From the NCBI RefSeq assembly GCF_001224225.1, contig NZ_CUEE01000001.1:248001-312000 (forward strand): a DNA stretch of 64,000 nt. Direction: 5' to 3'. This document shows positions 1 to 9,575 of this stretch, in pieces. A program made the translations under genes and the position numbers. This stretch comes from Staphylococcus borealis (GTDB lineage Bacteria; Bacillota; Bacilli; Staphylococcales; Staphylococcaceae). Within the stretch, counting starts at the first letter, position 1; the number at the start of each line of letters is the position of its first letter. The notes under the pieces are model-generated. The model was not told the origin of the DNA. It ran no database searches and saw only the letters and a program-made list of their open reading frames with translations.

Positions 1-629
1 TAATGCCGTTGATGTTTATCCAAGTAAAGAATATCCACATGATGCGTGGAAAAACGCAAGTCGTTAAACCTGAAATTGAGAAACTACAAGATAAACTTAA
101 GAACGCGGAAACACAAGAAGAACGTACTGCGGCAAATAAGCTATTGATGAAAAAGTACAACGACTATGGTATTAATCCATTCAAAAGCCTTATTGGCACA
201 TTACCAATATTAATTCAAATCCCAATCTTATTAGGTTTATACGCATGTATTAAATATCCAACAAGTGGCGGGATTATCGAGCACCCTCACTTTTTATGGT
301 TTAACTTAATGCATACGGATTTAATTATGACCTTTATTGCGGCCTTACTTTATTTCATTCAACCGCTAGTCAATGCCATGCATTATCCAAAGGAAGAACG
401 TCGCACTTATTATGTCATGATGGTGCTATCACCATTATTTATTATATATGCGTCACTACAATCCGCTTCTGCACTAAGTTTATATTGGGCAGTCAGTGCA
501 ACATTTTTAATTATTCAAATGCATTTTGCACATAGCCATTATGCAAAAGTGGGTAAAGCAGCAGGTGAACAACTTAAACGACAAATTGAGCAACAACGTC
601 AAAATAAGACTAACGATGATAAGGCTTAA
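1..629 (+). CDS. yidC: YidC/Oxa1 family membrane protein insertase, C-terminal part
   Basis: The 5' end lies outside the window; about 208 C-terminal residues remain of a protein normally 270-290 long. It inserts and folds membrane proteins with or without SecYEG. The visible part has the positively charged cytosolic loop with a tandem of charged helices, then the conserved core segments (NPFKSLIGTLPILIQIPIL, then three further hydrophobic helices) and a Lys/Gln-rich tail (AAGEQLKRQIEQQRQNK). The signal peptide and lipobox expected in Gram-positive YidC cannot be checked. It is followed by a dispersed hairpin repeat that probably terminates it. Staphylococci may carry more than one paralogue, so which copy this is cannot be decided here. 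Confidence 0.9.
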   Translation, partial: MPLMFIQVKNIHMMRGKTQVVKPEIEKLQDKLKNAETQEERTAANKLLMKKYNDYGINPFKSLIGTLPILIQIPILLGLYACIKYPTSGGIIEHPHFLWFNLMHTDLIMTFIAALLYFIQPLVNAMHYPKEERRTYYVMMVLSPLFIIYASLQSASALSLYWAVSATFLIIQMHFAHSHYAKVGKAAGEQLKRQIEQQRQNKTNDDKA

Positions 630-657
630 AGTAATAAAAACATTCTATCAATACAAC

Positions 658-812
658 AAGGGAGTGGGACAGAATTCTTTTTAAATTCGTTGTCCCACCC
701 CCGCAAGGGTGACTAGAACTGAGAAAAGCTTGAATTAAGCGCCTTCTCAGTTCAGTCAGCTACTGCGAATTTGCAAAATAGCTTCATTATATTATTTTTG
801 TCCCACTCCCTT
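658..812. repeat. Dispersed staphylococcal nested-hairpin repeat, copy A
   Basis: The element is bounded by 14-bp inverted repeats (AAGGGAGTGGGACA and TGTCCCACTCCCTT). Inside are a GTGGGACA/TGTCCCAC hairpin and an AACTGAGAA/TTCTCAGTT hairpin. The same sequence recurs near 3.5, 19.0, 24.7, 50.0, 59.6, 61.4 and 61.9 kb. Being bounded by convergent genes, it can also act as a bidirectional terminator. Confidence 0.85.
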
Positions 813-826
813 CTTTTACTCATCAT

Positions 827-1678
827 TTATTTTAATGGGTGCATGCCATCTTTCCACGTATTATAGATTAATGTACCACCTTGTGCTTTAAACTTGTCAT
901 TTTTAATACCACGTTCAAATGGTTGTGCTGGTTGGATAGTGACTTTAGGATCAACGCCAACTTCTTTCGCATACCATTCTGCAAATTCTGATCCTTTTAC
1001 TGGTGCGTCATCTGCCACATTATAAATACCATTATCAAAATTCATCGCCTGAATAGATACTTCAACAGCATCATCTAAATGAATAAATGATGTAACACCA
1101 TCTGATAATGTTACTTCACCGTTTTTAAATTGGTTATAAATCATACCGTCTTTACCGTACCATGTCCCTGGTCCGTATAACCATCCAAAGCGAAGTACAA
1201 CATAGTGATCCATACGTGCCGTTTCTTTTTCTAGTCCAACCACACCGTCTACTGTAATTTTTCTATCTCCATCTGAATGATTATCTAGTGGTGTTTCTTC
1301 AGTCGCAAGACCTTCACCAGGTTCATACATAAAGCCGATACTTTGTGCCACCACTTTTTTGACATCATACTTCAACGCAGCGTCTGTTAGATTTTTACCA
1401 CCTTCTACACGTACTTTCGTGTTTGCGGCCATGTCGACATTTTTTAAATCTGTAATTTGATTAATAATAATATCCGGTCGGAAGTCACCCACTGCTGCAT
1501 CAATGGTATCTGCTTTTAAGATATCGCCAATATACGCTTCGGCACCTAATCCTTCTAATTTCGCTTTCCCCTTCTCAGATGTTGTAAATCCAGCTACTTC
1601 ATAGCCTTCTTCAATCAAACGTTGTGTTAAACGTGTTCCAATTAATCCTGTGGCACCTGTAATAAATATTTTAGTCAT
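827..1678 (-). CDS. NAD(P)-dependent epimerase/dehydratase-like protein
   Basis: A 283-residue atypical short-chain dehydrogenase/epimerase. The Rossmann nucleotide-binding motif GATGLIG lies at residues 7-13, followed by the family segment GAEAYIGDIL and the downstream LRFGWLYGPG motif of extended SDRs. The usual YxxxK catalytic pair is not intact: the aligned segment reads VVGLEK, keeping Lys but not Tyr, so classical epimerase chemistry is doubtful. The chosen ATG has AAAGGTG nine bases upstream; the longer GTG start would overlap that site. The substrate is unknown. It stands alone on its strand, 54 bp downstream of the YagU-like gene, and may be co-transcribed with it. Confidence 0.75.
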   Translation of the reverse strand: MTKIFITGATGLIGTRLTQRLIEEGYEVAGFTTSEKGKAKLEGLGAEAYIGDILKADTIDAAVGDFRPDIIINQITDLKNVDMAANTKVRVEGGKNLTDAALKYDVKKVVAQSIGFMYEPGEGLATEETPLDNHSDGDRKITVDGVVGLEKETARMDHYVVLRFGWLYGPGTWYGKDGMIYNQFKNGEVTLSDGVTSFIHLDDAVEVSIQAMNFDNGIYNVADDAPVKGSEFAEWYAKEVGVDPKVTIQPAQPFERGIKNDKFKAQGGTLIYNTWKDGMHPLK

Positions 1679-1732
1679 TTTTATACGCACCTTTCTATTT
1701 CTCTTTTTTAAAAAATGAATAACTTAATGTTA

Positions 1733-2206
1733 CTACTTACTTGAATCTCTAATCATATCGATTGTATTCATCCATACGATATGACCAAACAGCTCTGAAA
1801 GTCGTTCCTCATATGGTAAATCTTTAACCTGTGGCGTCAATGACAATTTAGGCAAAAGATATTCATGAAATGCAATATGAATCGCAATGCCAAATAACGA
1901 ACCTTTTAAAGCTGTAATAGTTGGGAATCGTTCAGCTAATAAGCCATATGCAAACGCGTTTGCTACAGAGAAGCCATAATGAATCCCCATAACTGTTACT
2001 GGAATATCGTTGCCGTTATAATGATATGTTGCGTTCTTTATTGAGTCTGGTAATCCTAGCTGATTCAATAATGTCATTGGTGGCGTTTCTTGCTCACGTT
2101 CTGGTGTTCTAGGTGGGACAAGCGCTTCCCAACCAATCTTAACTGCACCACTGAGTAATCCACCTACAATCGTTGTAACGATAATACGTTGCGTTGAACG
2201 ATTCAT
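1733..2206 (-). CDS. YagU family (DUF1440) inner membrane protein
   Basis: A 157-residue protein resembling the YagU/DUF1440 family, which in E. coli has been linked to acid tolerance; the molecular role is unknown. It begins with a hydrophobic segment (IIVTTIVGGLLSGAVKIGW), then a charged, Pro-rich loop (PPRTPEREQETPP), and two further hydrophobic stretches around residues 75-115 with the histidine-rich GIAIHIAFHEYLLPK. A GAAGGAG ribosome binding site precedes the ATG. It is probably in one transcript with the epimerase-like gene downstream. Confidence 0.7.
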   Translation of the reverse strand: MNRSTQRIIVTTIVGGLLSGAVKIGWEALVPPRTPEREQETPPMTLLNQLGLPDSIKNATYHYNGNDIPVTVMGIHYGFSVANAFAYGLLAERFPTITALKGSLFGIAIHIAFHEYLLPKLSLTPQVKDLPYEERLSELFGHIVWMNTIDMIRDSSK

Positions 2207-2337
2207 TCTAATAACAGCTCCTTCACATTCACTTAATCTTCTTCTACCCGTTTACGACTATTTTATAATCATTCATGTTTCAATAAGGGTTAAGCGTATC
2301 ACTTTTTATGACAAAGATATAATGATTCGATTTAAAA

Positions 2338-2400
2338 AAGCGAGGTGGAGCTTAGGATAAAATGCTTTCAATTTGTCGTCCTACGCTCGTAGTCTCGCTT
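2338..2400 (-). terminator. Hairpin terminator of the ketopantoate reductase-like gene
   Basis: Arms AAGCGAG and CTCGCTT enclose further pairing, and on the minus strand the stem is followed by a run of T. It lies about 80 bp beyond the stop codon of the minus-strand reductase gene. The internal GTCGTCCTACGC resembles the dispersed repeats, so this may be a diverged relative. Confidence 0.6.
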
Positions 2401-2482
2401 CAAAATATATCCATATTAAAATAACCTCATAACGTCGCCTTAATTGTTGATCTATCCATTATCAAACGTATATAACAGCACA

Positions 2483-3415
2483 TTATTCGGCATGTCGTTG
2501 TTGCTCTTTCGCATGGACCATATTGGCTACAAATTGGTTAACTGGGGCATCAATATGATGTTCTTTACCTAGTTGAGCTACCGCGCCATTAATATAATCA
2601 ATTTCTGTTAGACGATTATTATTAATCAAGTCTTGATACATAGATGGATAATGAGGACCTACTTTCTCATTTAAATCGATAAGATAATGGTAAACTTCAT
2701 CACCGTTTAAATGCACACCATCTACCGTTGCCACTTGTACAATTTCTTGCGTTATTTTATAAATAAGTTGTTTCGCATAATCACTCTCATTTAAATTAGA
2801 TAAGCGACACTCTAAAATTGTACAAAGCGCATTCGCAGTTCCATTGACACAAATCTTCTTCCAAATAGATTGTTGTAAATGCTCACTTTTATGTGGGTTA
2901 AGACCTGATTGTGATAAGAGGTCATATACCACGTCAACATTAGCTTGACCTTCAGGTACGAGTGCACCGATTTCAACTGGCCCTGCACCCATTAAATGTG
3001 TATGTCCTGGAGATTCTAGTCCGGCAGTCCATGTCGTAACACCACGTACGATACGCGCTTCATTCACATATTGCTTAATTAAACGTTCGTGCTTCAAACC
3101 ATTCATCGTACAAACCATAATCGTCTTGTCATGAATGTGTGCTTTAATGTGCGTCAACATATCTTGCAACTGCATCGCTTTAGTGAATAAAAAGATAACA
3201 TCAAATTGTGCATCCTGTGGAATAGCATTATGTGGATACATCGTCATTTTAAGATGATGTGCTTCACCATTAATATCTATATGTAACCCATCTTGTTTGA
3301 CTGCTGTCGCTTGTGGCTCCCATCCATCGATTAATGTTACATCATACCCTTGGCGATATAACATCGCACCAAATCCGCTTCCTAATGCACCAGAACCTGC
3401 AATTGCTATTTTCAT
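2483..3415 (-). CDS. panE: 2-dehydropantoate 2-reductase (ketopantoate reductase) family protein
   Basis: A 310-residue NADPH-dependent reductase family member. Ketopantoate reductase turns 2-dehydropantoate into pantoate for coenzyme A synthesis. The N-terminus has the dinucleotide-binding motif GSGALGSG (residues 7-14). The catalytic lysine region WKKICVNGTANAL and the C-terminal segment SMYQD...EIDYINGA with the conserved acid match the family. The ATG is preceded by AAAGGAG. It is not next to panB or panC, and staphylococci often encode additional members of this family, so the physiological substrate could differ; the panE symbol is tentative. Confidence 0.75.
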   Translation of the reverse strand: MKIAIAGSGALGSGFGAMLYRQGYDVTLIDGWEPQATAVKQDGLHIDINGEAHHLKMTMYPHNAIPQDAQFDVIFLFTKAMQLQDMLTHIKAHIHDKTIMVCTMNGLKHERLIKQYVNEARIVRGVTTWTAGLESPGHTHLMGAGPVEIGALVPEGQANVDVVYDLLSQSGLNPHKSEHLQQSIWKKICVNGTANALCTILECRLSNLNESDYAKQLIYKITQEIVQVATVDGVHLNGDEVYHYLIDLNEKVGPHYPSMYQDLINNNRLTEIDYINGAVAQLGKEHHIDAPVNQFVANMVHAKEQQRHAE

Positions 3416-3544
3416 AAGTCATGACTCCTTTTTCTAATGATGTTTTTAAAATACTACTTTAGTGATTAAGCGTCAATATCATAAACACAATATTCATAAT
3501 TTTTAGATAATTAACCGTAAATCACATTTTATTTATAAAATGAT

Positions 3545-3694
3545 GGGAGTGGGACAGAATTCTTTTAAATTCGTCGTCCCACCCCCGCAAGGATGACTAG
3601 AACTGAGAAAAGCTTGATTTAAGCGTCTTCTCAGTTCAGTCAGCTACTGTGAATTTGCTAAATAGCATTATTATATTATTTATGTCCCAGACTC
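3545..3694. repeat. Dispersed nested-hairpin repeat, copy B
   Basis: Starts with GGGAGTGGGACAGAATTC and ends with TATGTCCCAGACTC. It has the same internal GTGGGACA and ACTGAGAA hairpins as the copy near 0.7 kb, with scattered substitutions. It fills most of the 330-bp gap between two minus-strand genes and probably terminates the efflux pump gene. Confidence 0.85.
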
Positions 3695-3746
3695 ATCTTA
3701 ATGAAGTATAAACGCTTTAATATATTGATAAAACGAACTGTCACGA

Positions 3747-5141
3747 TTAATTTGTACTAAGTTTCTTCGGTACTAATATCAAGATAACTATAAATGCAGT
3801 TAAGGCAATACCGGCATTAAATAACACACCAGCGGCGCCACCTAATTGTAAATTCATGAATGATGCGCCAAATCCAAAGATAGTACTAGACATCGCAACA
3901 CCAAACGCGTTACCTAAAGATGATGCCATTTTATATAATCCCGATGCCACCCCTACTTTGTCGTCAGGTGCTTCCGCAACTGCAGTATCTGTAGAAGGTG
4001 TCGCATAAGTACCTAAACCAATACCAAATAATAAGTAACCTATAATACTTGAAATAATATAAGCAATATCTGGTAAGAATGTTAATGATAATAATAATAG
4101 TCCTAAGAATGAGAAACCACTACCTACTAATAATGGCTTTTTAGCACCTAGTTTTTGTAATAATTTCTCACCGACACGAATCATGATAAGCACGGCTACA
4201 AGGTACGTGATTGAGATTAATCCTGCTTGTAATGAACTAAAGCCTAATTGACTTTGATAATACGTATTAACAACAATAAGTGTACCACCAGCAACACCAT
4301 TTAACATGAAGTTTGATAATGTCGCACCACTATAGCCTTTATTTTTGAAAATATGAAAATCAACAAGTGGATTTTCCGTTTTCAATTCTCTTATGATAAA
4401 TAGAATACCTGCAACGATAAATACAACGCCAAGTGATAAAATCATTGGTGAGAACAATCCACGATCTGCAGCTTGCGTAACCATTACGTTAACACTTAAT
4501 AGTGTGATAACTAATAATATTAAACCAGTCACGTCAAATTTAGCTTTAGTTTCGTTTTCACTAGGTTCAACTTTAGTCTCGGGTGTATGTTTAATTAAGA
4601 AAAAGGCTAAAATTGAAAGTGCAATTGAAACAATAAAAATCCACTGCCAACCAATGGTTGAGGCCATAAAACCACCAAATAATGAACAAATACCACTACC
4701 GCCCCAAGAACCTATAGACCAGTAACTTACAGCGCGTTGTCTTTCTTTTCCTATGTAATATTCATTAATAATCGCAAGTGTTGACGGCATAATTAAAGCA
4801 CCAGATAAACCTTGTAACGCACGACCTACTAATAGTAACCATGCGACAGGTGCAATGATTAAACACAATGATCCAATAACATTTAATGCTAAGCCAATGT
4901 ATGTCATTTTCACTCGACCTAATTTGTCTGCAATATCCCCTGCACCTACGATAAATAATCCAGAGAATAATGCTGTTAAACTAATGGCAATATTAATCGT
5001 ACCCATGTCTGTATTAAATGATGATTGCAACGTTGGTACAACGTTAACTAATGATTGTGCAAATAACCAGAACGTAAGTACACCAATGATAATACCAATT
5101 AGTAATTTATTATCTCCCCTAAATTGTTTTGAAGACTCCAT
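3747..5141 (-). CDS. NorB-like MFS multidrug efflux transporter (DHA2, 14 TM)
   Basis: A 464-residue major facilitator close in sequence pattern and length to staphylococcal NorB (QacA-type, drug:H+ antiporter, cytoplasmic membrane). About 14 hydrophobic helices are visible. Family signatures are GDIADKLGRVKM between TM2 and TM3 (motif A), RALQGLSGALIMPSTLAI (motif B) and GSWGGSGICSLFGGF (motif C, an antiporter marker). The start has a good AGGAGG site. An 18-bp palindrome lies 34 bp upstream and may bind a repressor. It could equally be a paralogue of NorB with another substrate range, so I leave the symbol empty. Confidence 0.85.
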   Translation of the reverse strand: MESSKQFRGDNKLLIGIIIGVLTFWLFAQSLVNVVPTLQSSFNTDMGTINIAISLTALFSGLFIVGAGDIADKLGRVKMTYIGLALNVIGSLCLIIAPVAWLLLVGRALQGLSGALIMPSTLAIINEYYIGKERQRAVSYWSIGSWGGSGICSLFGGFMASTIGWQWIFIVSIALSILAFFLIKHTPETKVEPSENETKAKFDVTGLILLVITLLSVNVMVTQAADRGLFSPMILSLGVVFIVAGILFIIRELKTENPLVDFHIFKNKGYSGATLSNFMLNGVAGGTLIVVNTYYQSQLGFSSLQAGLISITYLVAVLIMIRVGEKLLQKLGAKKPLLVGSGFSFLGLLLLSLTFLPDIAYIISSIIGYLLFGIGLGTYATPSTDTAVAEAPDDKVGVASGLYKMASSLGNAFGVAMSSTIFGFGASFMNLQLGGAAGVLFNAGIALTAFIVILILVPKKLSTN

Positions 5142-5174
5142 CTCGAAAAATTCCTCCTAAATTACCCTAAAACT

Positions 5175-5192
5175 AATCTACTCAAGTAGATT
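5175..5192 (-). promoter_or_regulatory. Palindromic operator candidate upstream of the efflux pump
   Basis: AATCTACT-CA-AGTAGATT is a perfect 8-bp dyad with a 2-bp centre, about 34 bp before the pump start codon. A second looser dyad GATTTAC...GTAAATC overlaps it (5189-5208). The location and symmetry suit a TetR- or MarR-type repressor; no regulator gene lies adjacent. The rest of the 430-bp divergent gap to lytS is AT-rich with no other structure I can support. Confidence 0.4.
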
Positions 5193-5570
5193 TACCTCAT
5201 CGTAAATCATTTCTTTGAGTGTCATATATTTTATGTAGCACTATTTAATAAGTTCCCTATTTCTATAATTTATTAACATGCGTATCCTACCTTACATCAT
5301 CTGACGTTCGCTTATGAAAGATACAACACTCACTTAAGAAATTAGTTTATATTGAAAACCTTATCATAATTAAGAAGAAATGACTTAATAAAATACTCTA
5401 ATTTTTTCAATAATTATTTTTCACAACATACTCAAAAGCGCAATAAGCCAATTATTAGATACCTATAAATTATAACTTTTAATTTTAAACTATTAAGTTA
5501 AAATTATCCATATTATAATTAAAGAAAGAACAAGTATTTTAACTGAAACTACAATGAATAGGTGCTTACA

Positions 5571-7325
5571 ATGTTTAATTTATTTATATTATTGCTTGAA
5601 CGTGTAGGGTTAATTATTATTATTGCTTATATATTAATGAATATTAATCACTTTAAAACGATGATGGGCGAACGCGACAAATTACGTTCTCAATGGCAAT
5701 TGACTATATTATTCGTCCTATTTGCTATCACTTCAAATTTCACTGGCATTGAAATTGAAAATGGACATATTGTATCTAGTAATATTTATTACCACCTTAA
5801 CGACGATGCTTCTATGGCAAATACGCGTGTATTAACAATTGGGATGTCAGGTTTAATTGGTGGTCCTTTCGTAGCAATTATTGTCGGTATTGTATCAGGG
5901 CTATTTCGCCTTTATATCGGTGGTGCAAATGCGTATACCTACCTTATTTCATCTATAATTATCGCACTCATATCGGGATTTTATGGTTACCGTACGATGC
6001 GTCGTTATACTTATCCAACTGTCTTAATGGGTGCATTAATTGGCGCATTAAACGAAGCCATTCAAATGGCATGTATTCTGATTTTTGCCAATGATACAAC
6101 TGCTGCATGGTCGCTTGTTCAATTTATTGCATTACCTATGATTTTGATTAACAGTATTGGGACAGCTATCTTCTTATCCATTATCCTTTCAACATTGAAA
6201 CAAGAAGAGCAAACACGTGCGATTCAAACCCATGATGTCTTTGAAATAGCCAATAAAACTTTACCTTATTTCAGATCCGGTTTAACGGCACAGTCTGCAC
6301 GTCCAGTTGCTGAAATTATTTTAAAGTTAATGAATGTATCGGCAGTCGCCATCACAAATAGAAAGGATATTTTAACACATGTTGGTGTCGCCAGTGACCA
6401 TCACGTTGCTAAAAAGGCCATTATTACCGATTTATCTAAGGAAGTGATTCAAACGGGGCAATTAAAAGAAGCCCATTCCAAAGAAGAAATCGGATGCCAT
6501 AATCCGAATTGTGCTTTAGAATCTGCGATCGTTATCCCTTTAATGACCAACCAAGAAGTCGTTGGAACATTAAAATTTTATTTCACTAATGAATATGACA
6601 ACACGACATCAACGAAACAACTGGCACGTGGTTTAGCTGACATCTTTTCAAGTCAATTAGAATTGGGACAAGCGGAAATGCAGAGTAAGCTATTAAAAGA
6701 TGCTGAAATCAAGTCGCTACAAGCACAAGTTAATCCCCATTTCTTCTTTAATGCGATTAATACGATTTCAGCACTCGTACGTATTGATAGTGAAAAGGCT
6801 AGAAAGTTATTATTACAATTGAGTCAATTCTTTAGATCCAATCTACAAGGCGCTCGTAATAACACCATTACATTAGATAAAGAGTTACAACAAGTAGAGG
6901 CCTATTTAGCATTAGAACAAGCTCGATTCCCTGATCGCTTTACGATTAAATATCACATTGATGCCGCTTGTCATCATGTGCTCATCCCACCTTTCATTAT
7001 TCAAATCTTGGTTGAAAATGCGATTAAGCATGCCTTTAAACATCGTCGAAAAGATAACATCATTGATGTGCATGCACACTATGATGACGACGTATTAACA
7101 TTAATGGTTCGTGATAATGGAAATGGAATTGAGGATCATAAGTTACCATTAATCGGACAAATGAGTGTTGACTCAGAGACAGGAACAGGGAGTGCCTTAG
7201 AAAATTTAAACAGACGTTTAATTGGATTGTACGGTACAACATCAGGATTACAGTTTGATTCAACCGAACTAGGAACGACGGTAAGTTGCCATATACCAAC
7301 ACATGTTATAAAGGAGGATATTTAA
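5571..7325 (+). CDS. lytS: Sensor histidine kinase LytS
   Basis: A 584-residue membrane sensor kinase of the LytS/YehU class that, with LytR, induces lrgAB in response to membrane potential or metabolic cues and so restrains murein hydrolase activity. Six hydrophobic helices occupy roughly residues 1-200 (5TMR-LYT domain), followed by a GAF-like region. The kinase part has the His_kinase box AQVNPHFFFNAINTISALVRI (phospho-His in NPHFF), LVENAIKHAF (N box) and RDNGNGI (G box). I chose ATG 5571 because AGGTG lies six bases upstream; the GTG nine bases earlier has no such site, and 584 residues equals the S. aureus length. lytR follows directly. Confidence 0.95.
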   Translation: MFNLFILLLERVGLIIIIAYILMNINHFKTMMGERDKLRSQWQLTILFVLFAITSNFTGIEIENGHIVSSNIYYHLNDDASMANTRVLTIGMSGLIGGPFVAIIVGIVSGLFRLYIGGANAYTYLISSIIIALISGFYGYRTMRRYTYPTVLMGALIGALNEAIQMACILIFANDTTAAWSLVQFIALPMILINSIGTAIFLSIILSTLKQEEQTRAIQTHDVFEIANKTLPYFRSGLTAQSARPVAEIILKLMNVSAVAITNRKDILTHVGVASDHHVAKKAIITDLSKEVIQTGQLKEAHSKEEIGCHNPNCALESAIVIPLMTNQEVVGTLKFYFTNEYDNTTSTKQLARGLADIFSSQLELGQAEMQSKLLKDAEIKSLQAQVNPHFFFNAINTISALVRIDSEKARKLLLQLSQFFRSNLQGARNNTITLDKELQQVEAYLALEQARFPDRFTIKYHIDAACHHVLIPPFIIQILVENAIKHAFKHRRKDNIIDVHAHYDDDVLTLMVRDNGNGIEDHKLPLIGQMSVDSETGTGSALENLNRRLIGLYGTTSGLQFDSTELGTTVSCHIPTHVIKEDI

Positions 7326-8093
7326 GTGAAGACGTTAATTGTTGATGATGAACCATTAGCTCGCAATGAGCTTCATTATTTACTCAATGAAATCTCAGGA
7401 TTTAACGCTATTGATGAGGCAGAAAATATTGAAGAAACATTAGAAAAACTTTTATCTGAAACCTATGATTTAGTCTTTTTAGATATTAATCTTATGGATG
7501 AAAGTGGTATTGATTTAGCACAAAAAATCAAAAAAATGAAACAACCCCCACACATTATTTTCGCAACAGCACATGACACATTCGCAGTTAAAGCCTTTGA
7601 ACTCGATGCAATAGATTATATCCTTAAACCGTTTGAACTCAAGCGTATCGAACAAGCAGTAAATAAAGTTAAGCAGGCGACGTCCAATAAGCAAGGATTT
7701 AGTCAAACAACGATTGAATCTCCAACGCCATCGTTGCAAACGGATGACAGTCATCATGGTGATCAGACGGTATTACCCATCGAAATGAACGAACGCATCT
7801 ACGTGATTCGAATCGATGACATCACAGCCGTTTCTGTCAACAATGGTATCACAACCATTAATACAACACAGCGCACATATCAAACAACTGAACCACTAAA
7901 TTACTATGAAAAGAAATTACCAAGTCATCTATTTATTAAAATTCATCGTGCCACTATCATTAATAAAATGCATATTGATAGCGTTGAGCATTGGTTCAAT
8001 TATACTTATCAAGTCACTATGTCATCAGGCGATAAATTTCAAGTCAGTCGTTCATTTATGAAGACCTTTAAACATGAAATTGGACTTGCCTAA
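7326..8093 (+). CDS. lytR: Response regulator LytR (LytTR family)
   Basis: A 255-residue response regulator. The N-terminal receiver domain has DDEP (acidic pocket), the phospho-acceptor Asp in [13 protein letters not shown], the Thr/Ser site in FATAHD and the Lys in YILKPFEL. A linker of about 30 polar residues leads to a LytTR DNA-binding domain ([12 protein letters not shown]...[16 protein letters not shown]). It activates lrgAB, which lies immediately downstream. The GTG start abuts the lytS stop codon and is preceded by AAGGAGG inside the end of lytS, so the two are translationally linked. Confidence 0.95.
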   Translation: MKTLIVDDEPLARNELHYLLNEISGFNAIDEAENIEETLEKLLSETYDLVFLDINLMDESGIDLAQKIKKMKQPPHIIFATAHDTFAVKAFELDAIDYILKPFELKRIEQAVNKVKQATSNKQGFSQTTIESPTPSLQTDDSHHGDQTVLPIEMNERIYVIRIDDITAVSVNNGITTINTTQRTYQTTEPLNYYEKKLPSHLFIKIHRATIINKMHIDSVEHWFNYTYQVTMSSGDKFQVSRSFMKTFKHEIGLA

Positions 8094-8147
8094 TATAAAT
8101 TTAAAATATTCATTATTAAACATATTCATAGCATTAGTATTTAATCT

Positions 8148-8184
8148 GATGAAGTCAAGATGACGTTCTAGGTCTTACTTCATC
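8148..8184 (+). terminator. Terminator or attenuator between lytR and lrgA
   Basis: Stem GATGAAGTCAAGA / TCTTACTTCATC (one bulged base) with a 12-base loop. A TACTTTTTTATT tract begins about 10 bases after the stem, so the U-tract is offset and termination may be partial. This would separate the two lyt genes from lrgAB while permitting read-through. Confidence 0.5.
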
Positions 8185-8311
8185 CATGGTTAAATACTTT
8201 TTTATTGTTTGAATCACATACATTTATCGTTGATGCATTCTTTTGATTTTCAAGTTGAATATGATGCAACTCACATACGAATTTTTGCAAGTCACTGCCA
8301 AAAGACACAAA

Positions 8312-8325
8312 AGTAAACGTTTTCA
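8312..8325. promoter_or_regulatory. Candidate CcpA cre site upstream of lrgAB
   Basis: On the minus strand the sequence reads TGAAAACGTTTACT, matching TGNAANCGNNNNCA at all fixed positions but the last. It lies 44 bp before the lrgA start codon. This suggests direct carbon-catabolite input in addition to LytR. Confidence 0.45.
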
Positions 8326-8368
8326 TAATATCCTTTTTGTAAGGGAAAGAGAAAGGGAGCGTTAAAAT

Positions 8369-8824
8369 ATGGCAAATGAACAATCACAAAGTAATGCACG
8401 CAAAAGTAATCATAAGTTGACGAAAACGTATAATTTCTTTCAGCAAGCATTAACCATTGCTATCGTATTATTTATTTCGAAAATCATTGAAAGTTTCATA
8501 CCATTTCCAATGCCAGCATCAGTTATAGGACTTGTTTTACTATTCATCCTATTATGCACTGGTATTGTTAAACTAGGCCAAGTTGAAGATGTGGGTACAG
8601 CATTAACGAATAGCATTAGCTTCCTATTCGTGCCGGCTGGAATTTCTGTTATCAATTCTTTACCAATACTAAGCCAACATCCAATTTTAATATTATTATT
8701 AATCATTATTTCAACATTATTATTACTAATATGTATCGGATTTGTTTCACAATTATTCGTAACAAAAACATTATTCCCATCTAAAGAACAAAACGAACAA
8801 ACTAAACTTGGGGAGGGTAACTAA
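8369..8824 (+). CDS. lrgA: Antiholin-like protein LrgA
   Basis: A 151-residue CidA/LrgA-family membrane protein with four predicted helices (starting [16 protein letters not shown], then [13 protein letters not shown], a third around [14 protein letters not shown] and a fourth, [20 protein letters not shown]). The family resembles phage holins; LrgA is held to oppose CidA-driven murein hydrolase export and lysis. The N-terminus is polar ([15 protein letters not shown]), as in other staphylococcal LrgA. The ATG has AAGGGAG upstream. The stop codon overlaps the lrgB start by one base (TAATG). Confidence 0.95.
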   Translation: MANEQSQSNARKSNHKLTKTYNFFQQALTIAIVLFISKIIESFIPFPMPASVIGLVLLFILLCTGIVKLGQVEDVGTALTNSISFLFVPAGISVINSLPILSQHPILILLLIIISTLLLLICIGFVSQLFVTKTLFPSKEQNEQTKLGEGN

Positions 8825-9525
8825 TGGTAGAGCATTTAGGTATAACAACACCTTATTTTGGTATCTTAGTTTCATTAATACCATTTGTTATTGCACAATA
8901 TTTTTATAAAAAAACGAATGGTTTCTTCTTATTAGCACCGCTATTCGTAGCTATGGTTGCGGGAATTGTATTCTTAAAAGTAACAGGCATTAGCTATGAA
9001 CATTATAAAATTGGTGGGGATATTATTAACTTCTTCTTAGAACCAGCAACCATTAGTTTTGCTATCCCTTTATATAAAAAACGTGATGTCCTCAAAAAAT
9101 ATTGGTTACAAATTTTTGGTGGGATCGCAATTGGTACGTTAATCGCATTAATTTTAATATACTTAGTAGCTACTGTATTCCGTTTAGGAGATCAAATCAG
9201 TGCTTCAATGTTACCTCAGGCTGCTACAACAGCCATTGCCCTTCCAGTATCTGAAGGTATTGGTGGTGTCAAAGAGCTAACATCATTAGCAGTCATCCTT
9301 AATGCCGTTGTCATTTCTGCATTAGGTACTAAAATTGTTAAGTGGTTTAAAATATCAAATCCAATCGCACGTGGCTTAGCACTTGGTACAAGTGGTCACA
9401 CATTGGGTGTAGCTGCAGCTAAAGAACTTGGTGAAACTGAAGAATCTATGGGCAGTATTGCCGTAGTTATCGTTGGTGTCATTATCGTTGTCATCGTTCC
9501 ACCATTAGCGTCAATCTTATTCTAG
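8824..9525 (+). CDS. lrgB: Antiholin-like protein LrgB
   Basis: A 233-residue integral membrane protein of the LrgB/CidB family, the obligate partner of LrgA. The signature stretch [19 protein letters not shown] and the later [17 protein letters not shown]...GSIAVVIVG are both present. The family is now also associated with pyruvate handling under low oxygen in S. aureus. It is translationally coupled to lrgA and ends at a strong bidirectional hairpin. Confidence 0.95.
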   Translation: MVEHLGITTPYFGILVSLIPFVIAQYFYKKTNGFFLLAPLFVAMVAGIVFLKVTGISYEHYKIGGDIINFFLEPATISFAIPLYKKRDVLKKYWLQIFGGIAIGTLIALILIYLVATVFRLGDQISASMLPQAATTAIALPVSEGIGGVKELTSLAVILNAVVISALGTKIVKWFKISNPIARGLALGTSGHTLGVAAAKELGETEESMGSIAVVIVGVIIVVIVPPLASILF

Positions 9526-9575
9526 ATATAAAGAAAGCCTGGGACAAAAATCGATGTCTCAGGCTTTCTTTATAT
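9526..9575. terminator. Bidirectional terminator after lrgB
   Basis: An inverted repeat of 21-base arms begins ATATAAAGAAAGCCTGGGAC and ends GGCTTTCTTTATAT, with a short loop. It directly follows the lrgB stop codon. Confidence 0.85.
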
